Source: Granulicella sp. L46
Lineage (GTDB): Bacteria; Acidobacteriota; Terriglobia; Terriglobales; Acidobacteriaceae
Direction of reading: 5' to 3'
Length of the DNA stretch: 64,000 bases
NCBI RefSeq assembly: GCF_009765785.1
Contig: NZ_LMUT01000003.1
Span: forward strand, 233,363 to 297,362
The stretch's first letter is position 1. Each line of letters begins with the position of its first letter. The notes under the pieces were generated by a model. It saw only the letters and a list, made by a program, of their open reading frames with translations. It was not told where the DNA came from and made no database searches. The position numbers and the translations under genes were made by a program. Below, piece after piece: positions 36,624 through 44,592 of the stretch.

Positions 36624-36652
36624 TTGACCGTCCTATCCGCGTATGCTCTAAT
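36624..36652 (+). promoter_or_regulatory. Predicted sigma-70 promoter of hppA
   Basis: A -35 box TTGACC (36624-36629), a 17-base spacer and a -10 box TCTAAT (36647-36652). It lies 82 bases upstream of the hppA ATG, which would give a leader of about 75 nt. The same -35 sequence and spacing occur in front of nuoA. Confidence 0.65.
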
Positions 36653-36734
36653 TCGCCCATTCGCCAAACCGCGTGTTTTTGCTTCTGCTATTTGCTCCAC
36701 CATTTCCCGAGAAGAATTAAGAGGAATCTTTTTC

Positions 36735-39065
36735 ATGAACTTAGGCGTGCTCGCAACACTGGTTCTCAGCTTCCAAGACAGCTCAAATGCCATGCAATCA
36801 AGTGCCCCCGCCGCCGTCCAGGGGAGTGACACCATCTGGCTTTGGATCGCCCTCGGCGTCGGCGTCCTCGCCCTCATCGCAGCCTTCATCCTCGCCCGCG
36901 TCGTTCTAGCCGGCGACACCGGCTCCCCCGACATGCGCCTTATCTCCGACGCCATTCGCGAAGGCGCCGAAGCCTTCCTCTCCCGCCAGTACCGCTCCAT
37001 CGGCATCATGGCCGTCGTTCTAGCCATCGTCATCTTCCTCGGCTATTACTTCTCTCCGAGCACCCGCGCCGTCGCCATCCCGACCGTCATCAGCTTCCTG
37101 GTTGGCGCCATTTGCTCCGGCCTCGCTGGCTTCACCGGCATGTACGTTTCGATCCGAGCGAACATCCGTACCGCCGCTGCCGCGCGTAACTCCCTCAACG
37201 GAGCGCTCCAATCCGCCCTCCGTGGCGGTGCCGTCACGGGCCTCGTCGTCGTGGCTCTCGCTCTCATCGGCATTGCAGTCCTCTTCCTCTCCTTCGGCGG
37301 CCTCAACAATCCCCAGCACGTAGTCTACGAGCTAGTAGGCTTCGGCTTCGGAGCCTCCCTCGTCGCCCTCTTCGCCCAGCTAGGCGGCGGCATCTACACC
37401 AAGGCCGCCGACGTGGGCGCCGACCTCGTCGGCAAAGTAGAAGCCGGCATCCCCGAAGACGATCCTCGCAATCCCGCCGTCATCGCCGACCTCGTTGGTG
37501 ACAACGTAGGCGACTGCGCCGGCCGTGGCGCGGACATCTTCGAGTCCACCGCCGCAGAAAACGTAGGCGCCATGATCCTCGGCGCCGCCCTCTACCCCGT
37601 CTTCGGCATCAAGGGCATTCTCTTCCCCCTGATGGTCCACGCCATCAATCTCGTCGCCTCCATCATTGGCGTCGCCGTCGTCAAAACCACCGACAACGAA
37701 GACCCCATGCGCGCGCTCAACCGCGGCTTCTACGTCACCTCCATCCTCGCCCTCGCCGGCTTCGGGGGCATCGTCTACAAGATGCTCGACGGTCCCGGCG
37801 TCCAGCCCGGCTACCTCTTTCTCTGCGGCGTCATCGGCCTGGTCACCGCATTCCTCTTCGTTTGGATCACGCAGTATTACACCGAGTCCCGCTACCGCCC
37901 CGTCCAGTCCATCGCCGAAGCCTCCCTCACCGGCCCTGCCACCAACATCATCAGCGGTCTAGCCGTAGGCATGGAAACTCCCGCGATGCCAGTAGTCGTC
38001 ATCTGCTCGGCCCTACTCCTCTCCTACTACTTCGGAGTCAAAGGCCTCGCAGGCGTAGACCTCCCCGGCATCTCCAACTACGTCAAAGGCATCTACGGCA
38101 CGGCCATCGCGACCATGGGCATGCTCTCCTGCGCCGCCTACATCCTTGCCATGGACACCTTCGGCCCCATCACCGACAACGCCGGCGGCATCATCGAAAT
38201 GTCCGCCCAACCCGACTCCGTCCGCGACCGCACCGACAAGCTCGACAGCGCCGGCAACACCACCAAGGCCCTCACCAAGGGTTACGCGGTCGGCTCCGCC
38301 TCACTAGCGGCCTTCCTCCTCTTCTCTGCCTATCTCGAAGAGATCAAGTCCATCGTCACCGCCCGCGTCACCGCCGCCGGTCCTGCAGGCTTCATGCCCG
38401 CAGGCTGGTCTTTCACCAACGTCAATCTAGCCGAGATCCCAGTCTTCGCCGGAGCGATGCTAGGCGCAATGCTCGTCTACCTCTTCTCGTCGATGGCGAT
38501 CAAAGCCGTAGGCCGCACCGCGCAAATGGTCGTCAAAGATGTCCGCGACCAGTTCCGCGAAAACCCCGGCATCATGGCCGGCACCTCCAAACCCGACTAC
38601 GCCCGCTGCGTCAGCATCGTAACCGGCGCAGCCCTCAAAGAGATGGTCCTCCCCGGCATCCTCGCCGTAGGCCTCCCAGTAGCGGTCGGCCTCATCTTCC
38701 GCAACTTCAGCTCCGTCTACGCCACCACCATCAACACGGCAGGCGGCCTCTCGACAGTCCCCACCATCAACGGCATCCCCGTCAACCTGGGCGGAGCCAC
38801 CGCAGTAGCCGGCCTCCTCATGGTCGGCACCATCGCCGGCGTCCTCCTAGCCATGCTGATGAACAACGGCGGCGGCGCATGGGACAACGCCAAGAAGTGG
38901 ATCGAAACCGGCAAGTACGGCGGTAAAAAATCCGACGCCCACAAGGCAGCCGTAGTAGGCGACACCGTAGGCGATCCCTTCAAGGACACCGCCGGCCCCT
39001 CCCTCCACGTCCTCATCAAACTCCTGGCCACCATCACCCTCGTCCTGGCCCCCCTCTTCCTCTAA
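36735..39065 (+). CDS. hppA: K+-independent H+-translocating membrane pyrophosphatase
   Basis: Couples pyrophosphate hydrolysis to proton pumping across the cytoplasmic membrane. The protein has 776 residues and about 16 helices. The substrate site shows DVGADLVGKVEAGIPEDDPRNPA (from 226), the DNVGDCAGRGAD block and, at the end, GDTVGDPFKDTAGPS. K511 in GNTTKAL takes the place of the Ala found in K+-dependent enzymes, which marks it as K+-independent and proton-pumping. I chose the ATG at 36735, with AGAGGA nine bases upstream; an earlier in-frame start at 36606 lies upstream of the predicted promoter. A strong terminator follows. Confidence 0.95.
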   Translation: MNLGVLATLVLSFQDSSNAMQSSAPAAVQGSDTIWLWIALGVGVLALIAAFILARVVLAGDTGSPDMRLISDAIREGAEAFLSRQYRSIGIMAVVLAIVIFLGYYFSPSTRAVAIPTVISFLVGAICSGLAGFTGMYVSIRANIRTAAAARNSLNGALQSALRGGAVTGLVVVALALIGIAVLFLSFGGLNNPQHVVYELVGFGFGASLVALFAQLGGGIYTKAADVGADLVGKVEAGIPEDDPRNPAVIADLVGDNVGDCAGRGADIFESTAAENVGAMILGAALYPVFGIKGILFPLMVHAINLVASIIGVAVVKTTDNEDPMRALNRGFYVTSILALAGFGGIVYKMLDGPGVQPGYLFLCGVIGLVTAFLFVWITQYYTESRYRPVQSIAEASLTGPATNIISGLAVGMETPAMPVVVICSALLLSYYFGVKGLAGVDLPGISNYVKGIYGTAIATMGMLSCAAYILAMDTFGPITDNAGGIIEMSAQPDSVRDRTDKLDSAGNTTKALTKGYAVGSASLAAFLLFSAYLEEIKSIVTARVTAAGPAGFMPAGWSFTNVNLAEIPVFAGAMLGAMLVYLFSSMAIKAVGRTAQMVVKDVRDQFRENPGIMAGTSKPDYARCVSIVTGAALKEMVLPGILAVGLPVAVGLIFRNFSSVYATTINTAGGLSTVPTINGIPVNLGGATAVAGLLMVGTIAGVLLAMLMNNGGGAWDNAKKWIETGKYGGKKSDAHKAAVVGDTVGDPFKDTAGPSLHVLIKLLATITLVLAPLFL

Positions 39066-39083
39066 CCCGCTCTCCAAGCAAGC

Positions 39084-39115
39084 AAAGGCCGCTCGGTTCC
39101 TATCGAGCGGCCTTT
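39084..39115 (+). terminator. Intrinsic terminator of hppA
   Basis: A perfect 12-base stem (AAAGGCCGCTCG with CGAGCGGCCTTT) around an eight-base loop, with the A/T-rich ends expected of an intrinsic terminator working in both directions. It begins 18 bases after the hppA stop and ends 17 bases before the doxX-like ATG. Confidence 0.85.
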
Positions 39116-39132
39116 GCCGTTACACTCCAGCG

Positions 39133-39633
39133 ATGCAGCCTTCAACCCCCACGAACACCCACAGCAACACCGTCGCCCTCACCGTCCTACGAATCGTAGT
39201 TGGCCTCTTCTTCATCGTCTTCGGCAAATACAAAGTCTTCGGCACCGAGTTCACGCTGCACGGCGGCTTCGAAGCAACCCTCCGCGACTTCATTCATTCC
39301 GGCGCATACCCCTTCATGGTGCCGCTCCTCCAGGCCATCCTCGCCCACGCCGCCACCCTCATGGCCTTCCTCGTAGCCTATGGCGAACTCCTTATTGGCA
39401 TCTCGCTCCTACTCGGCGTTCTCTCGCGTGTCGCCAGCCTTTTCGGCCTCTCCCTCATGCTCGCCATGTGGCTCTCAGGAGGCTATCCCGGCCCCCACGC
39501 AGCCTTCTGGATGTACTGGGGCGCCTCACTCAACTGGTCCATCCTCGCCCTCTGCTTCGTAGTCCTCATCATCGGCCGCCCCGAAGACCTCTGGAGCCTC
39601 CGCCGCCTCCGCACCTCCCGGCGCCCACACTGA
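39133..39633 (+). CDS. DoxX-family membrane protein
   Basis: A 166-residue inner-membrane protein with four predicted helices. The DoxX pattern is visible: LRIVVGLFFIVFGKYKVFG in helix 1, a conserved acidic residue in AYGELLIGISLLLG, then LSLMLAMWLSGG and NWSILALCFVVLIIG. The family includes quinone-linked and thiosulfate-oxidation subunits, but most members have no known role. The start has no Shine-Dalgarno sequence; TACACT ends six bases before the ATG, so a leaderless message is possible. The hppA terminator lies just upstream, which makes independent transcription likely. Confidence 0.87.
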   Translation: MQPSTPTNTHSNTVALTVLRIVVGLFFIVFGKYKVFGTEFTLHGGFEATLRDFIHSGAYPFMVPLLQAILAHAATLMAFLVAYGELLIGISLLLGVLSRVASLFGLSLMLAMWLSGGYPGPHAAFWMYWGASLNWSILALCFVVLIIGRPEDLWSLRRLRTSRRPH

Positions 39634-39706
39634 GCCGCCCACAAAAATCACTCTCAACCTCGACGCCCATCCACTATACTGGCCCCAACTTTCCCAAGGA
39701 GCCACC

Positions 39707-39814
39707 ATGTCCGGCGACCGCCTCCTCATCGCAAGCGGCCTCGCTACCTTCGTCGCCCGCCACACCATCGGACAAGCACCTTCAATCACGAGGACTGCTG
39801 ATGACAATTTCTAA
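39707..39814 (+). CDS. Possible 35-residue small ORF upstream of DUF998 gene
   Basis: An ATG with AAGGAG seven bases upstream opens a 35-codon frame (MSGDRLLIASGLATFVARHT at the start). Its stop overlaps the start of the DUF998 gene by 14 bases in another frame. A -10-like TATACT lies about 25 bases upstream. The strong ribosome site and the overlap suggest a translated leader that couples to the next gene. It could instead be the remnant of a longer gene. No similarity is recognised. Confidence 0.4.
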   Translation: MSGDRLLIASGLATFVARHTIGQAPSITRTADDNF

Positions 39815-40448
39815 ACGGCTCTTGTTCGGTCCAGCCGCCGCTGTGATTTTCGCCGTAGGCATCGTCAGCCTGCCCCTGATGATCCCCGGTTACAGCCAGG
39901 TCCGCCAGACAGTCAGCGAGATCGGCGAAGTTGGCTCGCCGGCAAGGCTTCCCTTTTCGGTCATGCTCTGTTGCGTCGGCGCCTTGCTCCTCGTCTTCGC
40001 ATCAGCGGTCGGCAGCCTCTCCCGGCGCCGCGGACACTCGCCCCTCGCCGCCTGGATCATCGGCTTCATGGCCGTGCCCTGCATTGGCATCGGCATCTTC
40101 GCCTATCCTCATCCCCTGCATAACGTCTTCGGTATGCTCGAAACGATTGGCTACCAGGCACCGATATTCCTGGCTCTCTCGTGGCGCAGGGATCCGCAGA
40201 CAAAATCCCTCGTTCGCTTCTCCTGGATATTCTTTGCCATCGTCTGGTTCACCATCGCCATCAACTTCACCGTCTTCCACCGCTACGGAACAGTCTGGGC
40301 CCACGTAAAACCAATCTACGGGCTCGTCCAGAGATCGCTCTTCGCAGCCTGGTTCATCTGGTGCGCAGGCGCCGCACTCTTGCTCCGCCGACAGGATGCC
40401 AGCAGCGTCCCAACTGAAAGCGCATTGGTCGCCGCGTCCCATACCTGA
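39801..40448 (+). CDS. DUF998 family membrane protein
   Basis: A 215-residue inner-membrane protein with about six helices. The DUF998 pattern is seen in IPGYSQVRQTVSEIGEVGSPARLPFSV near the start and in GIGIFAYPHPLHNVFGMLETIGYQAPIF in the middle. The ATG at 39801 has GAGGA upstream and follows the small ORF at 39707 with overlap. A longer in-frame reading from 39114 would run through the doxX-like gene in another frame and is not credible. The function of the family is unknown. Confidence 0.85.
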   Translation: MTISKRLLFGPAAAVIFAVGIVSLPLMIPGYSQVRQTVSEIGEVGSPARLPFSVMLCCVGALLLVFASAVGSLSRRRGHSPLAAWIIGFMAVPCIGIGIFAYPHPLHNVFGMLETIGYQAPIFLALSWRRDPQTKSLVRFSWIFFAIVWFTIAINFTVFHRYGTVWAHVKPIYGLVQRSLFAAWFIWCAGAALLLRRQDASSVPTESALVAASHT

Positions 40449-40497
40449 CACCCTCGTCGTCATGAGTTGACGCCGCCCGTTCCACCGCCACGCGAAG

Positions 40498-41052
40498 CTA
40501 CTCGCCGTCCGCGCAGGATTCCCCGATGGACTTCTCCATCACTACAAAGTGCAGATCATCGCGCAGCGGTCGCCCAAGCCGCCCATCCCCATACGGATAC
40601 GGCTGCGTCGCCCCGGTCTTCCGATACCCCCGCCGCTCATACCACCCCATTAGCACTTCCCGCCCCGACAGCACCGTCATCGTAATCCGCCGCCCGCCTC
40701 GCTCCTTCGCATAGTCCTCCGCCGCCGCCAGCAGCGTCCTCCCCAGCTTCCGATCCTGCACATCCGGCCGCACGGTAAGCAACCCCAAATACCAAACCCC
40801 ATCTTCCCGAGGCTGCATCCAAACCGTCCCCATCAGCGGCCCACCCGGCTCATCCCGCCATACCAGCAACTCCGGCTTCTCGACCAAATCCTCTCGCAGC
40901 GTAGCCTCCGTCAGCCGCGGCCCCTCGACCAACCCCGCCTCAATATTCCAACTGGCAGCCTCACCCTCCTGCCTCCCGGTTCCCCGATACGCCAGGTTCG
41001 CCAACGCCACCACGTCCGCATAATCCGCTTCCACAACCCGTTCCAGCAACAT
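40498..41052 (-). CDS. GNAT-family N-acetyltransferase
   Basis: A 184-residue acetyl-CoA-dependent acyltransferase. The core motif A is visible in LGLLTVRPDVQDRKLGRTLLAAAEDYAKERGG, with the R/Q-x-x-G-x-G/A-like pyrophosphate loop (QDRKLG), then the beta-5 segment ITMTVLSGREVLMGWYERRGYRKTG. The substrate cannot be predicted. It stands alone, converging on the DUF998 gene across 49 bp, with a repeat-filled 793-bp spacer upstream. Confidence 0.88.
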   Translation of the reverse strand: MLLERVVEADYADVVALANLAYRGTGRQEGEAASWNIEAGLVEGPRLTEATLREDLVEKPELLVWRDEPGGPLMGTVWMQPREDGVWYLGLLTVRPDVQDRKLGRTLLAAAEDYAKERGGRRITMTVLSGREVLMGWYERRGYRKTGATQPYPYGDGRLGRPLRDDLHFVVMEKSIGESCADGE

Positions 41053-41130
41053 GCGCCCCAGTCTACGACAACCACCCCCCGGTGATCTCCTTCACTGCAA
41101 GCGGAGGATATCCTTCCGCCCTCGCACCCG

Positions 41131-41366
41131 CCGTTGCCGTTGCCGTTGCCGTTCTTTGACAATTTCTGAAAGAAATTGTCATTCCGAGCGCAGCGAGGAA
41201 CCTGCTTCCCCCGCTTACCCATGCCCCGTCATCTCGACCGCAGCATCACGCCCTTTCTTTTGTGATGCGGAGTGGAGAGACCCCTGTATTTGCTGTTGCT
41301 GTTGCCCTTGATCTTGCCCTTCCCTTGCCTTTCTTTCTGTCATTCCCTCTGGGAATCTGCTTCTTC
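41131..41366 (+). repeat. Composite intergenic repeat (hexamer tract plus hairpin modules)
   Basis: Modules as at 31056-31275 but in a different order. Three TTGCCG units (41134-41151) are followed by the 23-base palindrome and CCGAGCGCAGCGAGGAACC (41158-41208). Then come the GTCATCTCGACC module with GCATCAC/GTGATGC arms (41228-41284), a degenerate TTGCTG/TTGCCC tract (41289-41330), and a GTCATTCCC hairpin (41331-41365). It lies in the 793-bp spacer between the acetyltransferase and DUF1015 genes. Confidence 0.85.
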
Positions 41367-41525
41367 TTTCCCCCAGACACACCCCAAAAATAAATTCCCA
41401 AAATCACCTTCCAAAACAACCCAAAAACCGCATGTCAACCCCCCACCAACCACCAAACCCCACAAACCCCCCATGCCCATTGCCGATTCCCCTCTCCACA
41501 ACTTGGCATAGTTACCCTCACCAAA
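41367..41525. other. G-poor low-complexity spacer
   Basis: Part of the 793-bp spacer 41053-41845. The plus strand is almost free of G and dominated by C and A (for example only three G in 41401-41460), unlike all neighbouring DNA. No ribosome site, tRNA or hairpin was recognised here. Short open frames exist on both strands but look like chance. Confidence 0.6.
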
Positions 41526-41749
41526 GGCCTAAACTAGAACTAGCCCACACACTCAAAGCATTCCTCCCAAGCCAAGCCAGGGAAACGCAACCACACACGA
41601 CGGGATCACGACTCCCACCACGCTCAAAACCCGCATGGGAAGATACTTTGACCCATAACCAACCTGAATACAAAGACTTAGATCAGAAAGACCCCCATAC
41701 CCGAGGGATACTTTACCTCCTAACCCATTTGACGAGAGCACTTTAGGCC
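41526..41749. other. Unidentified element closed by an inverted repeat
   Basis: GGCCTAAA at 41526-41533 is matched by its complement TTTAGGCC at 41742-41749, enclosing 208 bp. Inside, the word GATACTTT occurs twice (near 41642 and 41707), each followed within 15 bases by ACC and TAACC. Base composition is lower in GC than the surroundings. No protein is convincing on either strand. A structured RNA or a small non-autonomous repeat is the best guess. Confidence 0.45.
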
Positions 41750-41845
41750 GCAAGTCATACCGAGAGGGGGGTGGGGGGGTGCCCCTTACCACCATTCCGA
41801 CCCTTGCCGTCAGGACCAGCCCGCACCCGACATTACAATCATCGA

Positions 41846-43234
41846 ATGGCTCGCCTGTATCCCTTCCGCGCTCTCCGTTACGACCCCACCCGCGTCAACC
41901 TCACCGACGTCGTCACCCAGCCCTACGACAAGATCACCCCGGCCATGCAGGATGCCTACTACGCTGCCAGCCCCCACAACCTTATCCGCGTCATCCTCGG
42001 CAAGCACCTCCCCGCCGACACCGACGCCGACAACGTCTACACCCGCGCCGCCTCCACCCTCGCGGAGTTCCGCCAGGAAGGCATCCTCAAAGAAGAGACA
42101 GAGCCCGCCCTCTACATCTACTCCCAGACCTACACGGTCCCGGGCACATCGGAAGTCCGCGAACGCCGAGGCTTCATCGCCCTCGGCCAGCTCCACGATT
42201 ACGCCGACAAGGTCGTCTACCGCCACGAACAGACCTTCCCCAAGCACAAGTCCGACCGCCTCGCCCTCTTCAAGGCCACCCGCGCCTACTGCGAACAGAT
42301 CTACATGCTCTACTCCGACCCCGAATCCAAGGTCGACCACCTGCTCTTCGACACCGAAGGCCAACAAAAACCCGCCGCCATGCGCGCCCCCGACGTCGAG
42401 ATCACGGACGAGTACGACGTAATCCATCGCCTCTGGAAACTCGCCGACCCCGACATCATCCAAAAAGTTCTCGACGCCATGTCCGACAAGTGGCTCCTCA
42501 TCGCCGACGGCCACCACCGCTACGAAACCTCCACCACCTACATGCAAGAGCGCGCCGCCCAGCTAGGCATCGACCCCAACGCCAACCCCGTCGACGTACC
42601 CATAGCGCCCGGCAAAACGCTCCCCCAACCAGCCTTCCCCGAACAGGCCATGATGATGACCTTCGTCAACATCGACGCCCCCGGCATCACCATCCTCCCC
42701 ACCCACCGCGTAGCCTTCAACCTCATCGGCTTCCACGGCCGCGAGTTCGCCACCAAGGCAGAGCAGTACTTCCACGTCACCGAAATCCACGCGACGCCCA
42801 GCGGCCACTACCCCGGCCCCGACGCCCTGCTCAAGCAACTCAACGACACCAAGGGCGTAGCCTTCATCGCGGCAACACGGGACGGAGATTTTCTCCTGTC
42901 TCCGAAACCCGAAGCCATCGTCCCGTTACTGGCCGGCCTCCCCAAGCGCCAGCAGCAACTAGACGTAACGCAACTTCACAAAGTGATCCTCGAGGAACTT
43001 CTCAACCTCAATGAAGAAACCGTGCGCACCGGGGGCAACATCCGCTACCTCCGCGAAGCCTCCGAAGCCCTGCAACAAGTAGGCTCCGGCAACGCCGACG
43101 TAGCCTTCCTCCTCAAGCCAGTAACCCTCGACCAGATGCGCGACATCTCCCTAAACCTCGAAGTCATGCCCCAAAAGTCCACCGACTTCTACCCCAAACT
43201 CCTAAGCGGCCTAGCCATGTACACCCTCGACTAA
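41846..43234 (+). CDS. DUF1015 family protein
   Basis: A 462-residue cytoplasmic protein. The family signature ADGHHRYETSTTY is clear, as are the N-terminal RALRYDPTRVNLTDVVTQPYDKI and the RRGFIALGQLHDY segment. DUF1015 is related to the SbnI-type free-serine kinases, but this member's activity is unknown. The ATG at 41846 was chosen because the MARLYPFRALRYDP start matches the family; an upstream ATG at 41771 adds an unrelated Pro-rich stretch. TACAAT ends six bases before the ATG and there is no Shine-Dalgarno sequence, so the message may be leaderless. Confidence 0.88.
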   Translation: MARLYPFRALRYDPTRVNLTDVVTQPYDKITPAMQDAYYAASPHNLIRVILGKHLPADTDADNVYTRAASTLAEFRQEGILKEETEPALYIYSQTYTVPGTSEVRERRGFIALGQLHDYADKVVYRHEQTFPKHKSDRLALFKATRAYCEQIYMLYSDPESKVDHLLFDTEGQQKPAAMRAPDVEITDEYDVIHRLWKLADPDIIQKVLDAMSDKWLLIADGHHRYETSTTYMQERAAQLGIDPNANPVDVPIAPGKTLPQPAFPEQAMMMTFVNIDAPGITILPTHRVAFNLIGFHGREFATKAEQYFHVTEIHATPSGHYPGPDALLKQLNDTKGVAFIAATRDGDFLLSPKPEAIVPLLAGLPKRQQQLDVTQLHKVILEELLNLNEETVRTGGNIRYLREASEALQQVGSGNADVAFLLKPVTLDQMRDISLNLEVMPQKSTDFYPKLLSGLAMYTLD

Positions 43235-43237
43235 CCC

Positions 43238-43350
43238 CACCCAAAATTCGGGTGCCCCATCTTCGGCGCGTTACTTGCGCCTAAGGTGGGCAACGCGCGA
43301 CCGCTCTCCCCACCCAAAACTCTGTCATCCTGACGAAGCGAGCGAGCCGC
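43238..43350. repeat. Intergenic hairpins (GGGTGCCCC type and GTCATCCTGA type)
   Basis: Three short elements. A CACCC/GGGTG hairpin is at 43238-43254. A strong stem is at 43256-43290 (CCCATCTTCGGCGC with GCGCCTAAGGTGGG, one mismatch, loop GTTACTT). A diverged GTCATCCTGACGAAGCGAGC copy starts at 43324. The second hairpin could end transcripts from both converging genes. Confidence 0.7.
43256..43290. terminator. Possible bidirectional terminator hairpin
   Basis: A 14-base stem with one mismatch and a seven-base loop, 21 bases after the DUF1015 stop and 72 bases from the end of the converging small membrane protein gene. There is no clear T-tract, so the role as a terminator is inferred from position and stability. 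Confidence 0.5.
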
Positions 43351-43362
43351 CGCAAACGAACC

Positions 43363-43623
43363 CTACCGCACGCGCCGCGCAAGCATCATCGACGCCCCAA
43401 ATCCGAACAGAAATAAACCCCCGCCCTTGAGGTACCCTTCCGCCTCCGGCATCTGCTCCCTGGCCGCCTCCACATCGTCCCCCGCCGAGCGATCGTGATT
43501 GTCCACGGCCTCAATGGCTTCGCCAGTCAGATTCGGCATACTCATGTACTGAAACACGCACACCCCAACACCCACCAGGCAAGCAAACGCGCAGAAGTAC
43601 AAAGCGCGCTTTAGTGGCCTCAC
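43363..43623 (-). CDS. Small membrane protein coupled to thiG
   Basis: An 86-residue protein I do not recognise. It has two hydrophobic segments (about 7-25, [18 protein letters not shown], and about 67-82, [16 protein letters not shown]) separated by an acidic stretch ([23 protein letters not shown]). The start is a GTG whose GTGA overlaps the thiG stop, so translation is coupled to thiG. The overlap argues that it is real. A link to thiamine metabolism is only suggested by position. Confidence 0.7.
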   Translation of the reverse strand: MRPLKRALYFCAFACLVGVGVCVFQYMSMPNLTGEAIEAVDNHDRSAGDDVEAAREQMPEAEGYLKGGGLFLFGFGASMMLARRVR

Positions 43624-44390
43624 CGCGAGATCCCCTCCAACGGCGAGCTAGCCGTCGCATACAACTTCTTCCCCATCCGCCCCGCCAGAAACGCCTCTCG
43701 CCCCGCCTCCACTCCCTTCTTCATCGCACTCGACATCAGCACCGGATTCTTCGCCGCCGCCATCGCTGTATTCAACAGCACGCCATCAAACCCCATCTCC
43801 ATAGCCAGCGCCGCATCGCTCGCCGTCCCCAACCCCGCATCTACAATCAGCGGAACCTCCGTCACCAGCTCGCGCATCATCCGCAGCGTGTACGAATTCG
43901 CAATCCCCAAACCCGTCCCAATCGGCGCCCCGAGCGGCATCACCGCAGCCGCTCCCACATCGATCAGCCGCTTCGCAAACACAATGTCATCCGTCGTGTA
44001 CGGCAGCACCGTAAAGCCTTCCTTCACCAGCACGCGCGTGGCTTCAACCGTCGCTTGAACATCCGGATACAGCGTCGCCGTATCGCCAATCACCTCAATC
44101 TTCACCCAGTCCGACAGCCCCACCTCGCGCCCCAGCCGCGCCGCCCGAATCGCCTCCTCCGCGGTAAAACATCCCGCCGTATTCGGCAGCAAAAAATACT
44201 TCTTCGGATCAATAAAATCCAAAAGGGATTCTTTGCTTCGGTCCAGCTCCACCCGCCTGACCGCCACCGTCACCATCTCCGCGCCCGACGCCTCAATCGC
44301 CGCCCTGGTCTCCGCACCATCCTTGTACTTTCCCGTACCAACAATCAGCCTTGACCCAAACGTCCGCCCTGCGATCACCAAAGAATCCAT
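43620..44390 (-). CDS. thiG: Thiazole synthase
   Basis: Builds the thiazole phosphate of thiamine from 1-deoxyxylulose 5-phosphate, dehydroglycine and ThiS thiocarboxylate. Signatures are [12 protein letters not shown], the Schiff-base lysine in [21 protein letters not shown] and the phosphate-binding [18 protein letters not shown]. The 256-residue length from the ATG at 44390 is normal; a longer reading to 44531 would run through the terminator and structured RNA. ThiS, ThiF and ThiH are not nearby. Upstream lies a structured RNA with an intrinsic terminator, which may regulate this gene, but no THI-box is present. Confidence 0.94.
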   Translation of the reverse strand: MDSLVIAGRTFGSRLIVGTGKYKDGAETRAAIEASGAEMVTVAVRRVELDRSKESLLDFIDPKKYFLLPNTAGCFTAEEAIRAARLGREVGLSDWVKIEVIGDTATLYPDVQATVEATRVLVKEGFTVLPYTTDDIVFAKRLIDVGAAAVMPLGAPIGTGLGIANSYTLRMMRELVTEVPLIVDAGLGTASDAALAMEMGFDGVLLNTAMAAAKNPVLMSSAMKKGVEAGREAFLAGRMGKKLYATASSPLEGISR

Positions 44391-44410
44391 GCCCTTAATC
44401 CTACGCCAGC

Positions 44411-44449
44411 CCCAAACACAAACGGCCCGCCCCAAAATAGGAGCGAGCC
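44411..44449 (-). terminator. Intrinsic terminator between structured RNA and thiG
   Basis: Read on the minus strand, GGCTCGCTCC pairs fully with GGGGCGGGCC (ten pairs, two of them G-T) around a TATTTT loop (44424-44449), followed by the T-rich GTTTGTGTTT. It would end the upstream RNA before thiG, or act as the switchable terminator of a thiG leader. Confidence 0.7.
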
Positions 44450-44456
44450 GCCAGTG

Positions 44457-44592
44457 CAGTGATCTGTTGAGATTGACTTGAGGCATCCGTTCTCGGATGG
44501 GCCTCGGAGTTTGAACCCACGCAGGAAGCATCTACAACGCTCCCCGCACTCCAGGTCTAGAGCACGGATGCTCTAAGCCTCAGTCACCTCAC
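44457..44592 (-). ncRNA. Structured RNA candidate (6S-like or leader RNA)
   Basis: On the minus strand a closing helix pairs GAGGTGACTGAGGC (from 44590) with GCCTCAAGTCAATCTC (to 44469). Inside are the hairpin AGAGCA-TCCG-TGCTCT, a long arm (CCTGGAGT with ACTCCGAGG, then GCGGGGAGC with GCTTCCTGC), and the hairpin ATCCG-AGAA-CGGAT. CGGATGC can also pair with an upstream GCATCCG, giving two exclusive folds. A TATACA box (44600-44605) would place the 5' end at the helix, and a terminator follows. The shape resembles 6S RNA: closing stem, bubble with small hairpins, terminal arm. No known riboswitch consensus was recognised. Confidence 0.55.

Noticed and set aside
39114..39800. N-terminal extension of the DUF998 protein in the same frame
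   Set aside because: It overlaps the doxX-like gene in another frame and reads as Arg/Pro/His-rich nonsense; the ATG at 39801 matches the family start.
41432..41795. Two short open frames on opposite strands (41432-41746 plus, 41553-41795 minus)
   Set aside because: No good ribosome sites and low-complexity or odd composition; the lack of stops reflects base bias.
44391..44531. Longer thiG reading from 44531
   Set aside because: It would run through the terminator hairpin and structured RNA, and ThiG proteins start at the position of the ATG at 44390.
44500..44560. tRNA suggested by GGGTTCAAAC resembling a T-loop
   Set aside because: The five-base T-stem does not pair, no acceptor stem or anticodon arm can be built, and the bases fit better in the long arm of the structured RNA.
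44457..44592. TPP riboswitch for thiG
   Set aside because: The position is right, but the conserved CUGAGA and the later THI-box core are absent on the minus strand.
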